This document shows positions 8,725 through 17,763 of a stretch of DNA of 64,000 nucleotides, piece after piece (the stretch's first letter is position 1; every line of letters begins with the position of its first letter). This DNA comes from Streptomyces litmocidini. GTDB taxonomy: Bacteria > Actinomycetota > Actinomycetes > Streptomycetales > Streptomycetaceae. The DNA lies in NCBI RefSeq assembly GCF_014649755.1, contig NZ_BMTQ01000018.1:105722-169721 (forward strand), written 5' to 3'. The notes under the pieces were generated by a model, which had not been told where the DNA came from, did no database searches, and was given only the letters and a program-made list of their open reading frames with translations. Both the position numbers and the translations under genes were made by a program.

Positions 8725-9621
8725 GTGCGTACCGACATCTTTGCCCGGCTGGACCGGGAGCCGGAACCGCCGAAGATAGAGGTCCCGCGGATGACCCGCA
8801 CGCGTCTCGCCCTCTTCGGCGGGACGTCGGCGTTCTATCTCGCCATCGTCGTGGCCGTCCTGCTGTCGACGTGGCTGGTGACCCTCGACTGGAAGATCAT
8901 GCTCTTCCGGCCGTACCAGCAGTGGCCCGAGGTCCACGGCTTCCTCGACTACTACGTCGTCCTCGGCCAGCGCGGCCCCACGGCCGTCATGGTGGCCGCC
9001 TGGCTGGGCTGGCGCTCCTGGCGCCAGCACACCCTGCGTCCGCTGCTGTGCCTCGGCGCCGCCCTCCTGCTGCTCAACGTCTCGGTGGGCGCGGTCAAGC
9101 TCGGACTCGGCCGCCTCGGACCTCACTACGCGACCCAGATCGGCTCCGCCGAGCTCTTCGCCGGAGGCGACATATTCCCCTCGGGGCACACCGCCAACGC
9201 GGTCGTGACCTGGGGCATCCTCGCCTACCTGGCGACTACTCCGAGGGCCCGGCGCTACCTGTCGGCCCTCTCCGCGGTGGTCGCGCTCGGCGTCGGCCTC
9301 ACCACCGTCTACCTCGGCACGCACTGGCTGAGCGACGTGCTGCTCGGCTGGGCCGCCGGGCTCCTCGTCCTGCTCGCGCTGCCCTGGTGCGAGCCGGTCC
9401 TGGCCGTGGCGGAGGCGTGGGTCCTCGCCGCGCGCGACCGGGTGCGGGAGCGGCTGCGGGAGCGTCGCCGGCTCGTGCCCTCGCTGCCCGTGGCCTCCGG
9501 CGGTCCGCGCCCCGGGTTCTTCCCGCCGCGTCCGCCCGCGCCCGAGGAGCCGGTGCGGGAGCCCGTCCGGGAGCCCGTGGGGCTGGCCGGAGGCCGGCGC
9601 GCCCCGGTGACCCGCGGTTGA
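8725..9621 (+). CDS. PAP2-superfamily membrane protein with altered active site
   Basis: A roughly 298-residue membrane protein with about six membrane segments and PAP2 (type 2 phosphatidic acid phosphatase) layout. Motif 2 is intact (FPSGHT) and motif 3 keeps HWLSD. However, motif 1 reads KLGLGRLGP, lacking the arginine of KxxxxxxRP, and motif 3 has TTVYLG where SRVYLG is usual. Two phosphate-binding arginines therefore appear absent. The C-terminus is a Pro/Arg-rich cytoplasmic tail. GTG 8725 is chosen because the conserved-looking sequence begins there; no good ribosome binding site is seen and an upstream ATG (8662) is possible. Substrate unknown. Confidence 0.75.
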   Translation: MRTDIFARLDREPEPPKIEVPRMTRTRLALFGGTSAFYLAIVVAVLLSTWLVTLDWKIMLFRPYQQWPEVHGFLDYYVVLGQRGPTAVMVAAWLGWRSWRQHTLRPLLCLGAALLLLNVSVGAVKLGLGRLGPHYATQIGSAELFAGGDIFPSGHTANAVVTWGILAYLATTPRARRYLSALSAVVALGVGLTTVYLGTHWLSDVLLGWAAGLLVLLALPWCEPVLAVAEAWVLAARDRVRERLRERRRLVPSLPVASGGPRPGFFPPRPPAPEEPVREPVREPVGLAGGRRAPVTRG

Positions 9622-9654
9622 CCACCGGTTGATCCGCTCCCCCTCCTCCGCGTA

Positions 9655-9695
9655 CGCGGAAGGGCCCCGGCCGCATCGGCCGGGGCCCTTCCGCG
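9655..9695. terminator. bidirectional terminator hairpin
   Basis: Perfect 19-base-pair stem (9655-9673 with 9677-9695) and three-base loop, between the convergent PAP2-like and I78 inhibitor genes. No long U-run, as is common for Streptomyces terminators. Confidence 0.85.
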
Positions 9696-9713
9696 TGCGG
9701 TCCCGCCGGCTCC

Positions 9714-9938
9714 TCAGCCGAGCCAGCAGCGGGTGACGGTGCCGTCCTCGACCTCGAAGTTGATGCGCCCGGACAGGTACTCCATGGTGATGATCGAGCC
9801 GGGCGGCAGGGACCGGACGACGCTCCAGCCGCGGGTCCTGGCGAGCCGCTCGGCCCCTTCGGCGTCGAGGCCCACATAGGACCCGGGAGCGTCGTGGGGC
9901 GGTTCGGGAGTGCGCGAAGTGGGTGACATGAACCTCAC
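9714..9938 (-). CDS. I78-family peptidase inhibitor-like small protein
   Basis: A 74-residue protein. The core GWSVVRSLPPGSIITMEYL followed by GRINFEVEDGTVTRCWLG matches the proteinase inhibitor I78 fold (potato inhibitor I-like), with the reactive loop expected around the PPGSIITMEYL segment. No signal peptide is seen, so it may act in the cytosol or be a non-inhibitory member. GTG 9938 is preceded by CGAGG at seven bases; an ATG at 9929 three codons later is an alternative. Monocistronic, ending at a strong terminator. Confidence 0.75.
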   Translation of the reverse strand: MRFMSPTSRTPEPPHDAPGSYVGLDAEGAERLARTRGWSVVRSLPPGSIITMEYLSGRINFEVEDGTVTRCWLG

Positions 9939-10246
9939 GTTAGTACCTCGGCGGTCACGCTTGTGTCACAAGTTCTCGACATATGTTTGGCCTGTTCGCC
10001 CGTCGGGCGCGGGAGGCTTTCCGGTCGTTTCTCCAGCAATTCCGAGCGCTGCCCATCAGTTCGCACGAAGGGCGCGGAAGCACGGGCCGGGGCGGGCAAT
10101 TACCCTCTTCCCGCGCGCCGCCCCGAATTGCGCCGGCGTCGCGCACGCGCAGCGCACACTCTTCCTTTACACCGTGCTTACGTCGCGGGGACGACGGCGA
10201 GGCGGAGCCGCTACGGGACGAAGGGCGAGGCCGACGCCCCCGGCGA
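9939..10246. other. intergenic region upstream of I78 gene and downstream of WYL gene
   Basis: 308 bases with no convincing gene. It contains the 13-base palindrome CTTGTGTCACAAG (9960-9972) just upstream of the I78 gene start, likely in its promoter. A GC-rich dyad about 10094-10130 (arms GGGGCGG and CCGCCCC) lies further in and could be a weak terminator for the WYL gene or part of an RNA. Nothing else stands out. Confidence 0.45.
9960..9972. promoter_or_regulatory. 13-base palindrome upstream of I78 gene
   Basis: CTTGTGTCACAAG is a perfect dyad 22 bases upstream of the I78 gene start codon. GTG/CAC half-sites resemble several transcription-factor sites; the factor is unknown. Confidence 0.35.
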
Positions 10247-11215
10247 TCAGCCCTCCGACCGGTCGAGGGCCCGGGACAGCCGGTCCCTGAGCGCCCGGAT
10301 CGACTCCGTCAGCTCCGGCGGCTCCACCACCTCGAACTCGAAGCCCGTGAACGCCACGTGGAACACCATCATGTCGAGGGTGTTCGCCCCCGCCCGCAGC
10401 AGACAGGCGTCCTCTCCGTCCGCCGTCAGGACCCCGTCCAACGCGCCGACGACCGCGGCCGCCTCGGCGAGCGGCACCAGCAGCCGGACCGTCGCCTCCG
10501 TCGCGTACGCGGTGCCGGACACGCCCCTCGCCACATACGCCGCCAGGTCCTCGGCGGGCGGCTCGCGGGGCGGGAAACGAGGGCCGTGCGGCGGGGTCGG
10601 CTCGATCCGGTCGGCCCGGAACGTCCGCCAGTCGCCCCGGTCCAGATCCCAGGCGACCAGGTACCAGCGCCGCTCCGTGCACACCAGGCGGTGCGGCTCG
10701 ACGGTCCTGCGGGTGGCCGCGCCGCCGTGGTCGCGGTAGGCGAAGCGGAGCCGCTCGCCGTCCCGGCAGGCGTTGGCCAGTTCGGTGAGGACCGCCGGGT
10801 CGACCCGCTCCCTCGGGGTGCGCAGCAGGGGCACCGTGAAGGCGTTGAGCGCCCCGATCCGGCGCCGGAGCCGGCCCGGCAGGACCTGCTCCAGCTTCGC
10901 CAGGGCGCGTACGGAGCTCTCACCGATGCCCTCGACGCCCTGGCCGGCCGCGGACCGCAGCCCGACCGCGACGGCGACGGCCTCCTCGTCGTCGAGGAGC
11001 AGCGGCGGCAGCTCGGCACCGGCCCCCAGCCGGTACCCGCCGCCCGTGCCGGGGCTCGCGTGCACGGGGTAGCCCAGCTCCCGCAGCCGATCGACGTCCC
11101 GCCGCACGGTGCGCGAGGTCACCCCGAGCCGCTCCGCGAGATCGGCACCGGACCACTCCCGGTGGGCCTGGAGCAACGAAAGCAGACGCAGCAGCCGTGC
11201 GGAGGTCTCCCACAT
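10247..11215 (-). CDS. YafY-type HTH/WYL transcriptional regulator
   Basis: A 322-residue regulator. The N-terminal helix-turn-helix (HTH_11) is in WSGADLAERLGVTSRTVRRD (about 20-39). The WYL domain lies around residues 125-205 with WYLVAWDLDRGDWRTFRADR, and a C-terminal WCX extension ends the protein. WYL domains sense ligands or nucleic acid. ATG 11215 (MWETSARLLRLLSLLQ) is chosen because this is the usual family start; the reading frame extends further upstream with arginine-rich sequence that looks non-coding. Downstream of the glycosyltransferase gene in the same direction, 187 bases apart. Targets unknown. Confidence 0.88.
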   Translation of the reverse strand: MWETSARLLRLLSLLQAHREWSGADLAERLGVTSRTVRRDVDRLRELGYPVHASPGTGGGYRLGAGAELPPLLLDDEEAVAVAVGLRSAAGQGVEGIGESSVRALAKLEQVLPGRLRRRIGALNAFTVPLLRTPRERVDPAVLTELANACRDGERLRFAYRDHGGAATRRTVEPHRLVCTERRWYLVAWDLDRGDWRTFRADRIEPTPPHGPRFPPREPPAEDLAAYVARGVSGTAYATEATVRLLVPLAEAAAVVGALDGVLTADGEDACLLRAGANTLDMMVFHVAFTGFEFEVVEPPELTESIRALRDRLSRALDRSEG

Positions 11216-11402
11216 GCCCCGAGTCTTCCACTCCTCGCGGACAGCCACGGTCCGCAACCCCGCCCGTCCCAGCCCCGCCACGGGCGCGCGGCGTCCGCCG
11301 GGCGGTGCCCCGCGCGGGGCACCGTGCCGGGGCGCGGCCCGCACCGGGGCCGGCCGGTGCGGGGGTCGCCGGAGGGCCGGCGGGACGGGGCCCGTGAGGG
11401 GG

Positions 11403-12677
11403 TCAGCGGAGGCGACGGAGGAGGCGGCCCGCCCTCGCCTTCTGGGTGTAGACCGCGTCCACGACCCGCCCCACCGCCCGATGCGCCCGCACCCGCCCCG
11501 GCGGGTGCACCCGCCGCCCCGCCCCGCGCGCGACGAGTTCCGTCCACAGGGCCTCGTGCCGCGCGGCGATCCGCGACGGGTCGAAGCGTTCGGACGCGGC
11601 GAGCGCCGCCCGCCCGGCCTTGGCCCGCAGCTCCTCGTCCTCGACGTACGACCGCAGCGCCGCCGCGACGGCGGCGACGTCGTCGACCGGCACGAGCCGC
11701 CCGTCGACCCCGTCCTCGATGATCTCGCGCGGCCCGTGGGGGCAGTCGGTGGAGACCACCGGCAGTCCGCACCGCATCGCCTCGACGATCGTCATGCCGA
11801 AGGACTCGCGCTGCGAGGTCACCGCGGCGATCGAGCCCTTGGCCCACTCCGGTTCCATCGGGGTCACCGGCCCCATGAGGAAGACCTGCTCGCCGAGGCC
11901 CCGTTCCTCGATCTGCCGGGCCAGCGGGCCCTTGAGGTCCTGGACGGCGTCGCCGGAGCCGTAGATCCGCAGCTTCCAGTCGGGATGGTCGGCGGCCACG
12001 GACGCGAAGGCGTCGATCAGCACGTCGTACCGCTTGACCCGGGTCAGCCGGCCCGCGGCGACGACGGTCCTCGCCGCGGGGTCGGCGGGCGGTACGGAGG
12101 GGGCGGGCACGCTGTTGGGCACGGCCTCGACGCGTACGCCGGGCAGCCGGAGCTTCCGGTAGGTCCGGGCGTCGGCCTCGGTGACCGTGGTGACGGCGTC
12201 GAGGAGCGCGTACTCGTGGGCGATGTCCCGGCGCAGCCGGTGGCTGTGGCCGCTCAGGATCAGGTGTTCCTGGCCGACGAGGACCGGTCCGCGCCGGGCC
12301 TGCCGGGCGAGGTGCACGTTGAGCCCGGGACGGGTGGCGACGAGGACGTCGGCCTCCACTCCGCGGAGGTACTCCCCGATCCGGGCGTCGGTGAGCGCGC
12401 TGTACTGCTTCCAGCGGCCGTCGCCGCGCGGGAAGACCTCGGCGGGACGGTGGAAGTCGGGGTGGTCGCCGTCGTATCCGGGGCTGTCCTTGCGCAGGTC
12501 GACGAGGTGGCGCAGGGTCACTCCGGCCGGCAGGCCGAGGATCGGACGGTCGCGGTGGCGGAACACGGAGACGATCTCGACCTCGTGGCGTTCCGCCAGT
12601 TCCTCGGCGAGCGTGAACGTGGTCCGGATGGTGCCGCCGTAGTGGTAGCCGTTGTGGAGCAGAAAGGAGATGCGCAT
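11403..12677 (-). CDS. GT4-type glycosyltransferase
   Basis: A 424-residue family 4 glycosyltransferase with GT-B fold. The N-terminal acceptor domain starts MRISFLLHNGYHYGGTIRTT. The C-terminal donor domain has AAGRLTRVKRYDVLIDAF (about 235-253) and the E-x7-E region SQRESFGMTIVEAMRCGLP with the following DCPHGPREII. Retaining transfer of a sugar from a nucleotide sugar is expected; acceptor unknown. No signal peptide, so it acts on the cytoplasmic side. A basic C-terminal tail (about 40 residues, Arg-rich) may contact the membrane. Starts right at the end of a 73-base gap from the ABC binding-protein gene. Confidence 0.88.
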   Translation of the reverse strand: MRISFLLHNGYHYGGTIRTTFTLAEELAERHEVEIVSVFRHRDRPILGLPAGVTLRHLVDLRKDSPGYDGDHPDFHRPAEVFPRGDGRWKQYSALTDARIGEYLRGVEADVLVATRPGLNVHLARQARRGPVLVGQEHLILSGHSHRLRRDIAHEYALLDAVTTVTEADARTYRKLRLPGVRVEAVPNSVPAPSVPPADPAARTVVAAGRLTRVKRYDVLIDAFASVAADHPDWKLRIYGSGDAVQDLKGPLARQIEERGLGEQVFLMGPVTPMEPEWAKGSIAAVTSQRESFGMTIVEAMRCGLPVVSTDCPHGPREIIEDGVDGRLVPVDDVAAVAAALRSYVEDEELRAKAGRAALAASERFDPSRIAARHEALWTELVARGAGRRVHPPGRVRAHRAVGRVVDAVYTQKARAGRLLRRLR

Positions 12678-12750
12678 CTACTGCCGGTTCCCCCCGGTCA
12701 GTCGGTCAGTCGGTCGGTGCCCGACTGTACTGCCGGTGCGGGGGCGCCGT

Positions 12751-14043
12751 TCACGGGCGGTAGCCGAGCTGGGGGACGGTCGCACAGTTCTCGGTCATGT
12801 CGCCCTGGCTCACCCAGCCCCGTCCGTCCCGCCAACGGGCCACGGACAGACAGGTGTTCCGGGTGGCGGGCGGCCGGGCCAGGTGCTCGAACCGTACGGG
12901 GAGCAGCAGTCCGCGCGCGGTGTACGGTTCCGGACGGTTCATGAACTCCTCGACGCAGCCGCGGGTGAGCGCGCCCCGGGCGAGGCAGGAGCGGGCCGCG
13001 TCGGTGAACCACATCGCCGCCGCCCAGCCTTCCAGCTGCCATTGCGACAGGGGCCGGTCGCCCATGGCCGTGCGGAAGGCGCGGACCGCCGGGTGTCCGG
13101 TGTCCTCGTAGTTCCGGCTGGAGCCCGTCGCCCACAGCGAGGCGCGGCAGCCGGGGGCCCGGGCGTAGTCGTGGGAGACGGCCGAGGACCAGTTCTGCAC
13201 GTTGGTCACCTTGGCGGCGACCTCGACCCCGAGCGCCTCCATCGCCTCGCACAGGCGCACGTTGCCGTGGGTGTCCAGCGCGTCGAAGAGGAGGTCGGCG
13301 TGCTGGGCCCGCAGGTCGGCGGCGACGGCGCGGAAGTTGGGCAGGGCGAAGTCGACCTGTTCCTCGACGACGCGGTAGCCCTCGGCGCGCAGTCCCCGTG
13401 CGACCAGGCGGGCGTAGGCGGCGGAGGCGGCCTGGTTGTAGGAGACGACGGCGGCGGTCCGCGCGCCCAGCGCCTTCCGGAACCAGTGGTAGACCTCGGT
13501 CCCGCCGTACAGCGTGCCGCCCCAGCCGGGTTCGCGGCCGGTGCGCGGGGCGGAGCTGCCGTAGATGCCGTAGAGGTGCGGATAGGTGTCGTAGGCGGGG
13601 GTGAGCGGTTGGCCGCCGATGTCGGGGACGCCGGCCCGGGCGACGAGGGGCGCGCCCGCGTAGTTCAAAGCGGTGGTGGCGACGAGGGCGAAGACCCGGC
13701 GCTCGTCGATCAGCCGGTGCACGCACGCGTTGTCGCCGACGCCGCTGCCGCCGTCGTCGCAGGTCTCGACCTCGACGCGGCGCCCGTCGAGGCCGCCGTG
13801 CGCGTTGAGGGCGTCGAACCAGGCAAGGGCGCCGTCGCGCGGGCCGGTGAAGGCCTGTCCGCCGACGGGGCTGGTGGCGCTGGTGATGATCCCGACGCGG
13901 AGCGGCTCACCGCCGGAGGGGTGGGCGGTGGGCCGCGTCTCGAAGACGCGCTCCGGGAGCCGGCTGCCGCAGGCTGTGAGGAGGGCGAGCAGCACGGCCA
14001 GGAACAGCGCCGCGACCGCCTCAGCAGCCCGGGACGGTGACAC
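12751..14043 (-). CDS. branched-chain amino acid-type ABC substrate-binding lipoprotein
   Basis: A 430-residue type I periplasmic binding protein of the LivK/Peripla_BP_6 family. The signal peptide FLAVLLALLTACG gives a lipobox cysteine at about residue 25. The fold is recognisable from GIITSATSPVGGQAFTGPRDGALAWFD, HGGLDGRRVEVETCDDGGS and VVSYNQAASAAYARLV. GTG 14043 overlaps the preceding lipoprotein gene by 23 bases, so the two are coupled. It is transcribed away from the fused permease/ATPase genes at 15043-18416 and is the likely binding partner. Ligand unknown. Confidence 0.88.
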   Translation of the reverse strand: MSPSRAAEAVAALFLAVLLALLTACGSRLPERVFETRPTAHPSGGEPLRVGIITSATSPVGGQAFTGPRDGALAWFDALNAHGGLDGRRVEVETCDDGGSGVGDNACVHRLIDERRVFALVATTALNYAGAPLVARAGVPDIGGQPLTPAYDTYPHLYGIYGSSAPRTGREPGWGGTLYGGTEVYHWFRKALGARTAAVVSYNQAASAAYARLVARGLRAEGYRVVEEQVDFALPNFRAVAADLRAQHADLLFDALDTHGNVRLCEAMEALGVEVAAKVTNVQNWSSAVSHDYARAPGCRASLWATGSSRNYEDTGHPAVRAFRTAMGDRPLSQWQLEGWAAAMWFTDAARSCLARGALTRGCVEEFMNRPEPYTARGLLLPVRFEHLARPPATRNTCLSVARWRDGRGWVSQGDMTENCATVPQLGYRP

Positions 14044-14557
14044 CGCTCAGCTCGACCAGGCCGCACAGGGTCTTCACGGAGACCTTCCAGGTGTCCCCCT
14101 GGAGGACGGAGGTGCCCTTCGCGTCGGGCAGGGCCGGGCTGCCGTGGACGAGCAGGTCGTAGGTCACGTTCGCCCCGTCGGGCGAGGTGAAGTCGATGTT
14201 CTTGACCTTGGCCGCCGACGCCGCCGCGTTCTTGTCCCCGGCGAAGGCCGCGAGGACGGGTGCCATCTGCTCGCCGTTCTCCAGCAGCCTGGTCTTCTCG
14301 GCCGTCGGGGTCTTCGGGTCGAAGAAGGCCGTCCAGTTCCTGGTGATCTCGGCGCGTGCCGCCGCGGGGTCGTCCGGCTGGGCGGCGCCCCCCGGGGGCT
14401 GGGCCGCCGTCCCGGACGGCGGGGCGGACGAGGCGGTGTTGCCGCTCTTCGATCCGCCGTCGTCCGAGCAGCTCGCGAGGGCGGGCCCCAGGGCGAGGAC
14501 GGCGACGGCACCGAGGACCGCGAGACGGGAGCGTCCACCACGTCGTACGACGACCAT
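14021..14557 (-). CDS. Mtb12-like lipoprotein
   Basis: A 178-residue secreted lipoprotein. The signal sequence RLAVLGAVAVLALGPALASC ends in lipobox LASC, followed by a Ser/Gly/Pro-rich linker. The globular domain (about 75-178) contains NWTAFFDPKTPTAEKTRLLE, GEQMAPVLAAFAGD and the end GDTWKVSVKTLCGLVELSG, which resembles the C-terminal domain of the mycobacterial low-molecular-weight antigen Mtb12. That family has a cystatin/NTF2-like fold and unknown function. ATG 14557 follows GGTGAGG closely; GTG 14566 is an alternative. First gene of a two-gene unit with the LivK-like binding protein. Confidence 0.78.
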   Translation of the reverse strand: MVVVRRGGRSRLAVLGAVAVLALGPALASCSDDGGSKSGNTASSAPPSGTAAQPPGGAAQPDDPAAARAEITRNWTAFFDPKTPTAEKTRLLENGEQMAPVLAAFAGDKNAAASAAKVKNIDFTSPDGANVTYDLLVHGSPALPDAKGTSVLQGDTWKVSVKTLCGLVELSGVTVPGC

Positions 14558-14656
14558 CTGCCTCACCACCGGGTGTCCCGCCAGTCCGGAGCGGCTGGTG
14601 TTTCCAGGGTGGGACGGATCGGGGCATAGTGCAAGGAAGAGACGAGGGAGGGCTCC

Positions 14657-15055
14657 GTGCCGACATCCCGGATCCTGCTCTGGAGCGGTCTCGTGGCGGC
14701 CGCCGGGGGCGCGGTGCTCTGCGCGCTCGGCTGGTACGGGGTCTCCGGCGAGCGCTTCGCGGAGCGCCAGCTGCCCTATCTGGCCTCGTGCACGGTGCCG
14801 GGGGCCGCGCTCCTCGTGGCGGGCGCGGTCCTCGTCGGTGCGGCGGCGCTGCTTCCCGTACGCCCTCCCCGGCCGCGTCCCCCCGGCCCCGAGGAGCCTC
14901 CCCCGCCGTCCTCGGACGGCCCCCTCCTGAGGGTTCCCGGGGGGACCCTCGCGCACCGCCCGGACTGCCCGCTGGTGGCGGGCAGGACGGAGGCCGTGGA
15001 GGTGGGGGACGCGGAGCTCGCCCCCTGCCCGGTGTGTGAGCCGTGGCCTCCCTGA
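14657..15055 (+). CDS. two-TM membrane protein with C-terminal CxxC domain
   Basis: A 132-residue protein starting with GTG after GGAGGG. Two hydrophobic segments (about 7-27 and 45-67) flank a short extracellular loop. A Pro-rich linker and a small C-terminal domain follow, with the H..DCP and CPVC motifs (THRPDCPLV-like and APCPVCEPW), suggesting a zinc-binding or redox pair. Its stop lies 13 bases inside the following fused transporter gene, so it belongs to that operon; it may be an accessory subunit of the transporter. No family recognised with certainty. Confidence 0.75.
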   Translation: MPTSRILLWSGLVAAAGGAVLCALGWYGVSGERFAERQLPYLASCTVPGAALLVAGAVLVGAAALLPVRPPRPRPPGPEEPPPPSSDGPLLRVPGGTLAHRPDCPLVAGRTEAVEVGDAELAPCPVCEPWPP

Positions 15056-17763
15056 CGTACGAGCTGACGCTCGCCGGCCTCGCGGTCGGCAGCGCCGCCG
15101 CACTCACCGGCATCGGGCTGATCGTCACCCACCGGGCGACGGGCGTGCTGAACCTCGCGCACGGGGCCGTCGCCATGGTCTGCGCGTACGTGCTCCGCCA
15201 ACTGGTGGTCGACTGGGGCTGGCCGCTGCCGCTGGGCGCCCCGGTCACGCTCCTCCTGGTCGCCCCCGCCCTCGGCCTGGCCCTCGACCGGGGCGTCTTC
15301 CGCCCGCTGGCGCTGCTCGGCTCCCCTCCGGCCCGGACCCTGGTGGCGACGATCGGCGTCTTCGTCCTCCTGGTGGGCGGGGCGGTGCTGCTGTGGGGCC
15401 CGGGGGCCCGGGACGACGCGCCCGTGCTGCTCGGCGACGATCCGTGGGCGCAGCTCGCTTCGGTGGTCGCGCTGGCCTGTCTGGTGGGGGCGGTGACCCG
15501 GTGGACGCGGTTCGGCCGGGAGCTGCGGGCGGTCGTGGACAACCGTCCGCTCGCCGTCCTGGGAGGCATCCACGCGGACCGGGTGGCGGCGGCGGGCTGG
15601 GCGTTCGGCTCGTTCACGGCCGGGCTCACGGGCGTGCTGCTCGCCCCGTACGTACGGCTCGACCCGTACGGGATGCCGCTGCTCGTCGTCGAGGTGATCG
15701 CGGTCGCGGTGATCGCCCGGATGCGGTCGCTGCCGGTGGCCGTGGCGGCCGCGCTCGCCATCGGCGTCGCCCAGGCCCAGCTGACCCGGCTGCACCCGCG
15801 GGGCTGGGGCGAACCCCTCCTCCAGGCCGTCGGGGCGAACCTGTTCGTGGTGGCGCTCCTGGTGGCGGCGCTCGTCCTGCCGGGCGTCGGCGGCAAGGGC
15901 GAGGACGCCCTGCCGCCGCCGGCCCGGTCCGCCCGCGTGCCCCCGGCCCTGTGGCCGGTGGCCGGCGTCCTGTTCCTCCTCCCGCTCGGACTCGCGGGCT
16001 CCGACCTGCACACGGCGGTCCAGGTGCCCGCGCTCGCCGTGATCCTCCTGTCGCTGGTCGTGGTGGCGGGCCGCGGCGGGCAGATCGCCCTGGGCCAGGC
16101 GGCGTACGCGGGCCTGGGCGCGCTGTTCACGGCGCTCCTGGCGACGGCCGGGGTCCCGGCCCTCCTGGCCCTGGGCCTCACCGTGCCGGTGGTGGCGGTG
16201 GCGGGCCTGGTGACGGGCCGGCCGGCGATCCGGCGGCACGGTCTGGCCCTCGCCCTGGCGACGCTGGCCGTGGGGGTGGCGGTGAGCCGCTTCGTCCTCG
16301 CCCAGCCGTACGCGACGGCCGGTCTGACCCTCGGCCGCCCGGCGGGCTTCTCCGACGACCGCGCCTTCTACGCCCTGGAGCTCGTCGTCCTGGCCGGTTG
16401 CCTGGTCCTGGTGGCGGCTCTCCGCCGGGGCCGCACGGGCCGTGCGCTCGCCGCCCTGCGGGACCACGAACCGGGCGCCGAGGCGGCGGGCGTCCCGGTG
16501 CCCCGCCTCAAGCTCCTCGCGTTCGTCCTGGGCGCGGCCCTGGCGGCCCTCGGCGGCGGGCTCCTCGGCATGGGCCTGCGCGCCTTCGACCCCGAGCAGT
16601 ACGACCCGGTGCGCGGCCTGCTCTGGTTCGCCGCCGTCCTGGTCCTGGGCGCCGACAGCCTCCTCGCCCCGCTGGTCGCGGCGGCCGTCCTGACGACCCT
16701 CGACGCGGGCCCCCAGGCGGGCACGGCAGCGGCCCTGACGGGTCTCCTGGCCATGCTGACGGGCCGCCTCCCACCCCTGCTGACGCTGCTCCCGGCCCGA
16801 AACGGCCCCGGATCCCCCGCCCCACGGACCGGCCCGCCCCCGAGCGGGCCCCTGCGCGCAGGTCCGGGCGGTCCTCCGGGCGCCCGCCCGGCCGGGCCCT
16901 GTGCCACCGGTCCGGGAGTCCGTCCCGGCTCCGGTACGGGCGGCCCCTTCCGCGCCGGTCCGGGCGGGCCTTCCGGGTCCGCGCCGGACGAGGTCCACGG
17001 CACCGGCCCGGCCGGGGGCCGGAGGCACCCCCACGGCCCGCCGACCGCCGACGAAGCCCGGTCCCGCCCGGCGGGCCCCGCGCCCGCCCCGCACCGCGCC
17101 GCGCCCCGCGAGGGGCTCCGCGCGCACGACCTCACCCTCGTCCACCCCGGGGGCGTCACCGCCCTCTCCCACGTCACCCTCACCCTCTCCCCCGCCCGCG
17201 TCACCGCCCTCGTCGGCCCCAACGGCGCGGGCAAGAGCACGCTGTTCGACTGTCTCGCCGGGACCCTCCGCCCCCGCCGGGGCCAGGGCAGGATCACGCT
17301 CGACGGCACCGACATCACCGCCCGGTCCGCCCATGCCCGGGCCCGTCTCGGCATCGCCCGGACCTTCCAGCGGCTCGCCGTGTTCCCGTCGCTCACCGTC
17401 GAGGAGAACGTCCGCCTGGGCCAGGAGCAGAGCGGAGGAGGCGGGGACCCGGGCGCCGTGGAGCGGAGCCTGCGGCTGCTCGGGCTCGCCGGACCCGTAC
17501 GGCACCGGGCGGCGGCGGACCTGCCCACCGGGACGCTGCGCCGGGTCGAGCTGGCCCGCGCGCTGGCCGGGCGGCCGCACACGCTCCTCCTCGACGAGCC
17601 GGCCGCCGGGCTCGACGCCGCCGAGACCGCCGCGCTCGCCCGGATCCTGGCCGCGCTCGCGGCGGACGGCCTGACCGTCCTCGTCGTCGAGCACGACCCC
17701 GACCTGGTCGCCGGGATCGCGCACACGGTGCACACCATGGAGGGGGGCCGGATCCTGTCGTGA
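15043..17763 (+). CDS. fused LivH-LivM-LivG branched-chain-type ABC transporter
   Basis: A 906-residue protein joining three normally separate subunits. Residues about 1-285 are a LivH-type permease (GIGLIVTHRATGVLNLAHGA, the usual N-terminal motif). About 300-580 are a LivM-type permease (RGGQIALGQAAYAGLGALFT, AFDPEQYDPVRGLLWF). Then comes a Gly/Pro/Arg linker of about 100 residues, and about 690-906 is a LivG-type ATPase. The ATPase has Walker A GPNGAGKST, Q-loop RTFQRLAVFPSLTVEENV, an atypical signature (TGTLRRVELARALAG in place of LSGGQQ), Walker B TLLLDEPAAGLD and switch EHD. The GTG start overlaps the upstream gene and GTGA at the end couples it to LivF. It should import an amino-acid-like substrate with the lipoprotein at 12751-14043. 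Confidence 0.88.
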   Translation: MASLTYELTLAGLAVGSAAALTGIGLIVTHRATGVLNLAHGAVAMVCAYVLRQLVVDWGWPLPLGAPVTLLLVAPALGLALDRGVFRPLALLGSPPARTLVATIGVFVLLVGGAVLLWGPGARDDAPVLLGDDPWAQLASVVALACLVGAVTRWTRFGRELRAVVDNRPLAVLGGIHADRVAAAGWAFGSFTAGLTGVLLAPYVRLDPYGMPLLVVEVIAVAVIARMRSLPVAVAAALAIGVAQAQLTRLHPRGWGEPLLQAVGANLFVVALLVAALVLPGVGGKGEDALPPPARSARVPPALWPVAGVLFLLPLGLAGSDLHTAVQVPALAVILLSLVVVAGRGGQIALGQAAYAGLGALFTALLATAGVPALLALGLTVPVVAVAGLVTGRPAIRRHGLALALATLAVGVAVSRFVLAQPYATAGLTLGRPAGFSDDRAFYALELVVLAGCLVLVAALRRGRTGRALAALRDHEPGAEAAGVPVPRLKLLAFVLGAALAALGGGLLGMGLRAFDPEQYDPVRGLLWFAAVLVLGADSLLAPLVAAAVLTTLDAGPQAGTAAALTGLLAMLTGRLPPLLTLLPARNGPGSPAPRTGPPPSGPLRAGPGGPPGARPAGPCATGPGVRPGSGTGGPFRAGPGGPSGSAPDEVHGTGPAGGRRHPHGPPTADEARSRPAGPAPAPHRAAPREGLRAHDLTLVHPGGVTALSHVTLTLSPARVTALVGPNGAGKSTLFDCLAGTLRPRRGQGRITLDGTDITARSAHARARLGIARTFQRLAVFPSLTVEENVRLGQEQSGGGGDPGAVERSLRLLGLAGPVRHRAAADLPTGTLRRVELARALAGRPHTLLLDEPAAGLDAAETAALARILAALAADGLTVLVVEHDPDLVAGIAHTVHTMEGGRILS

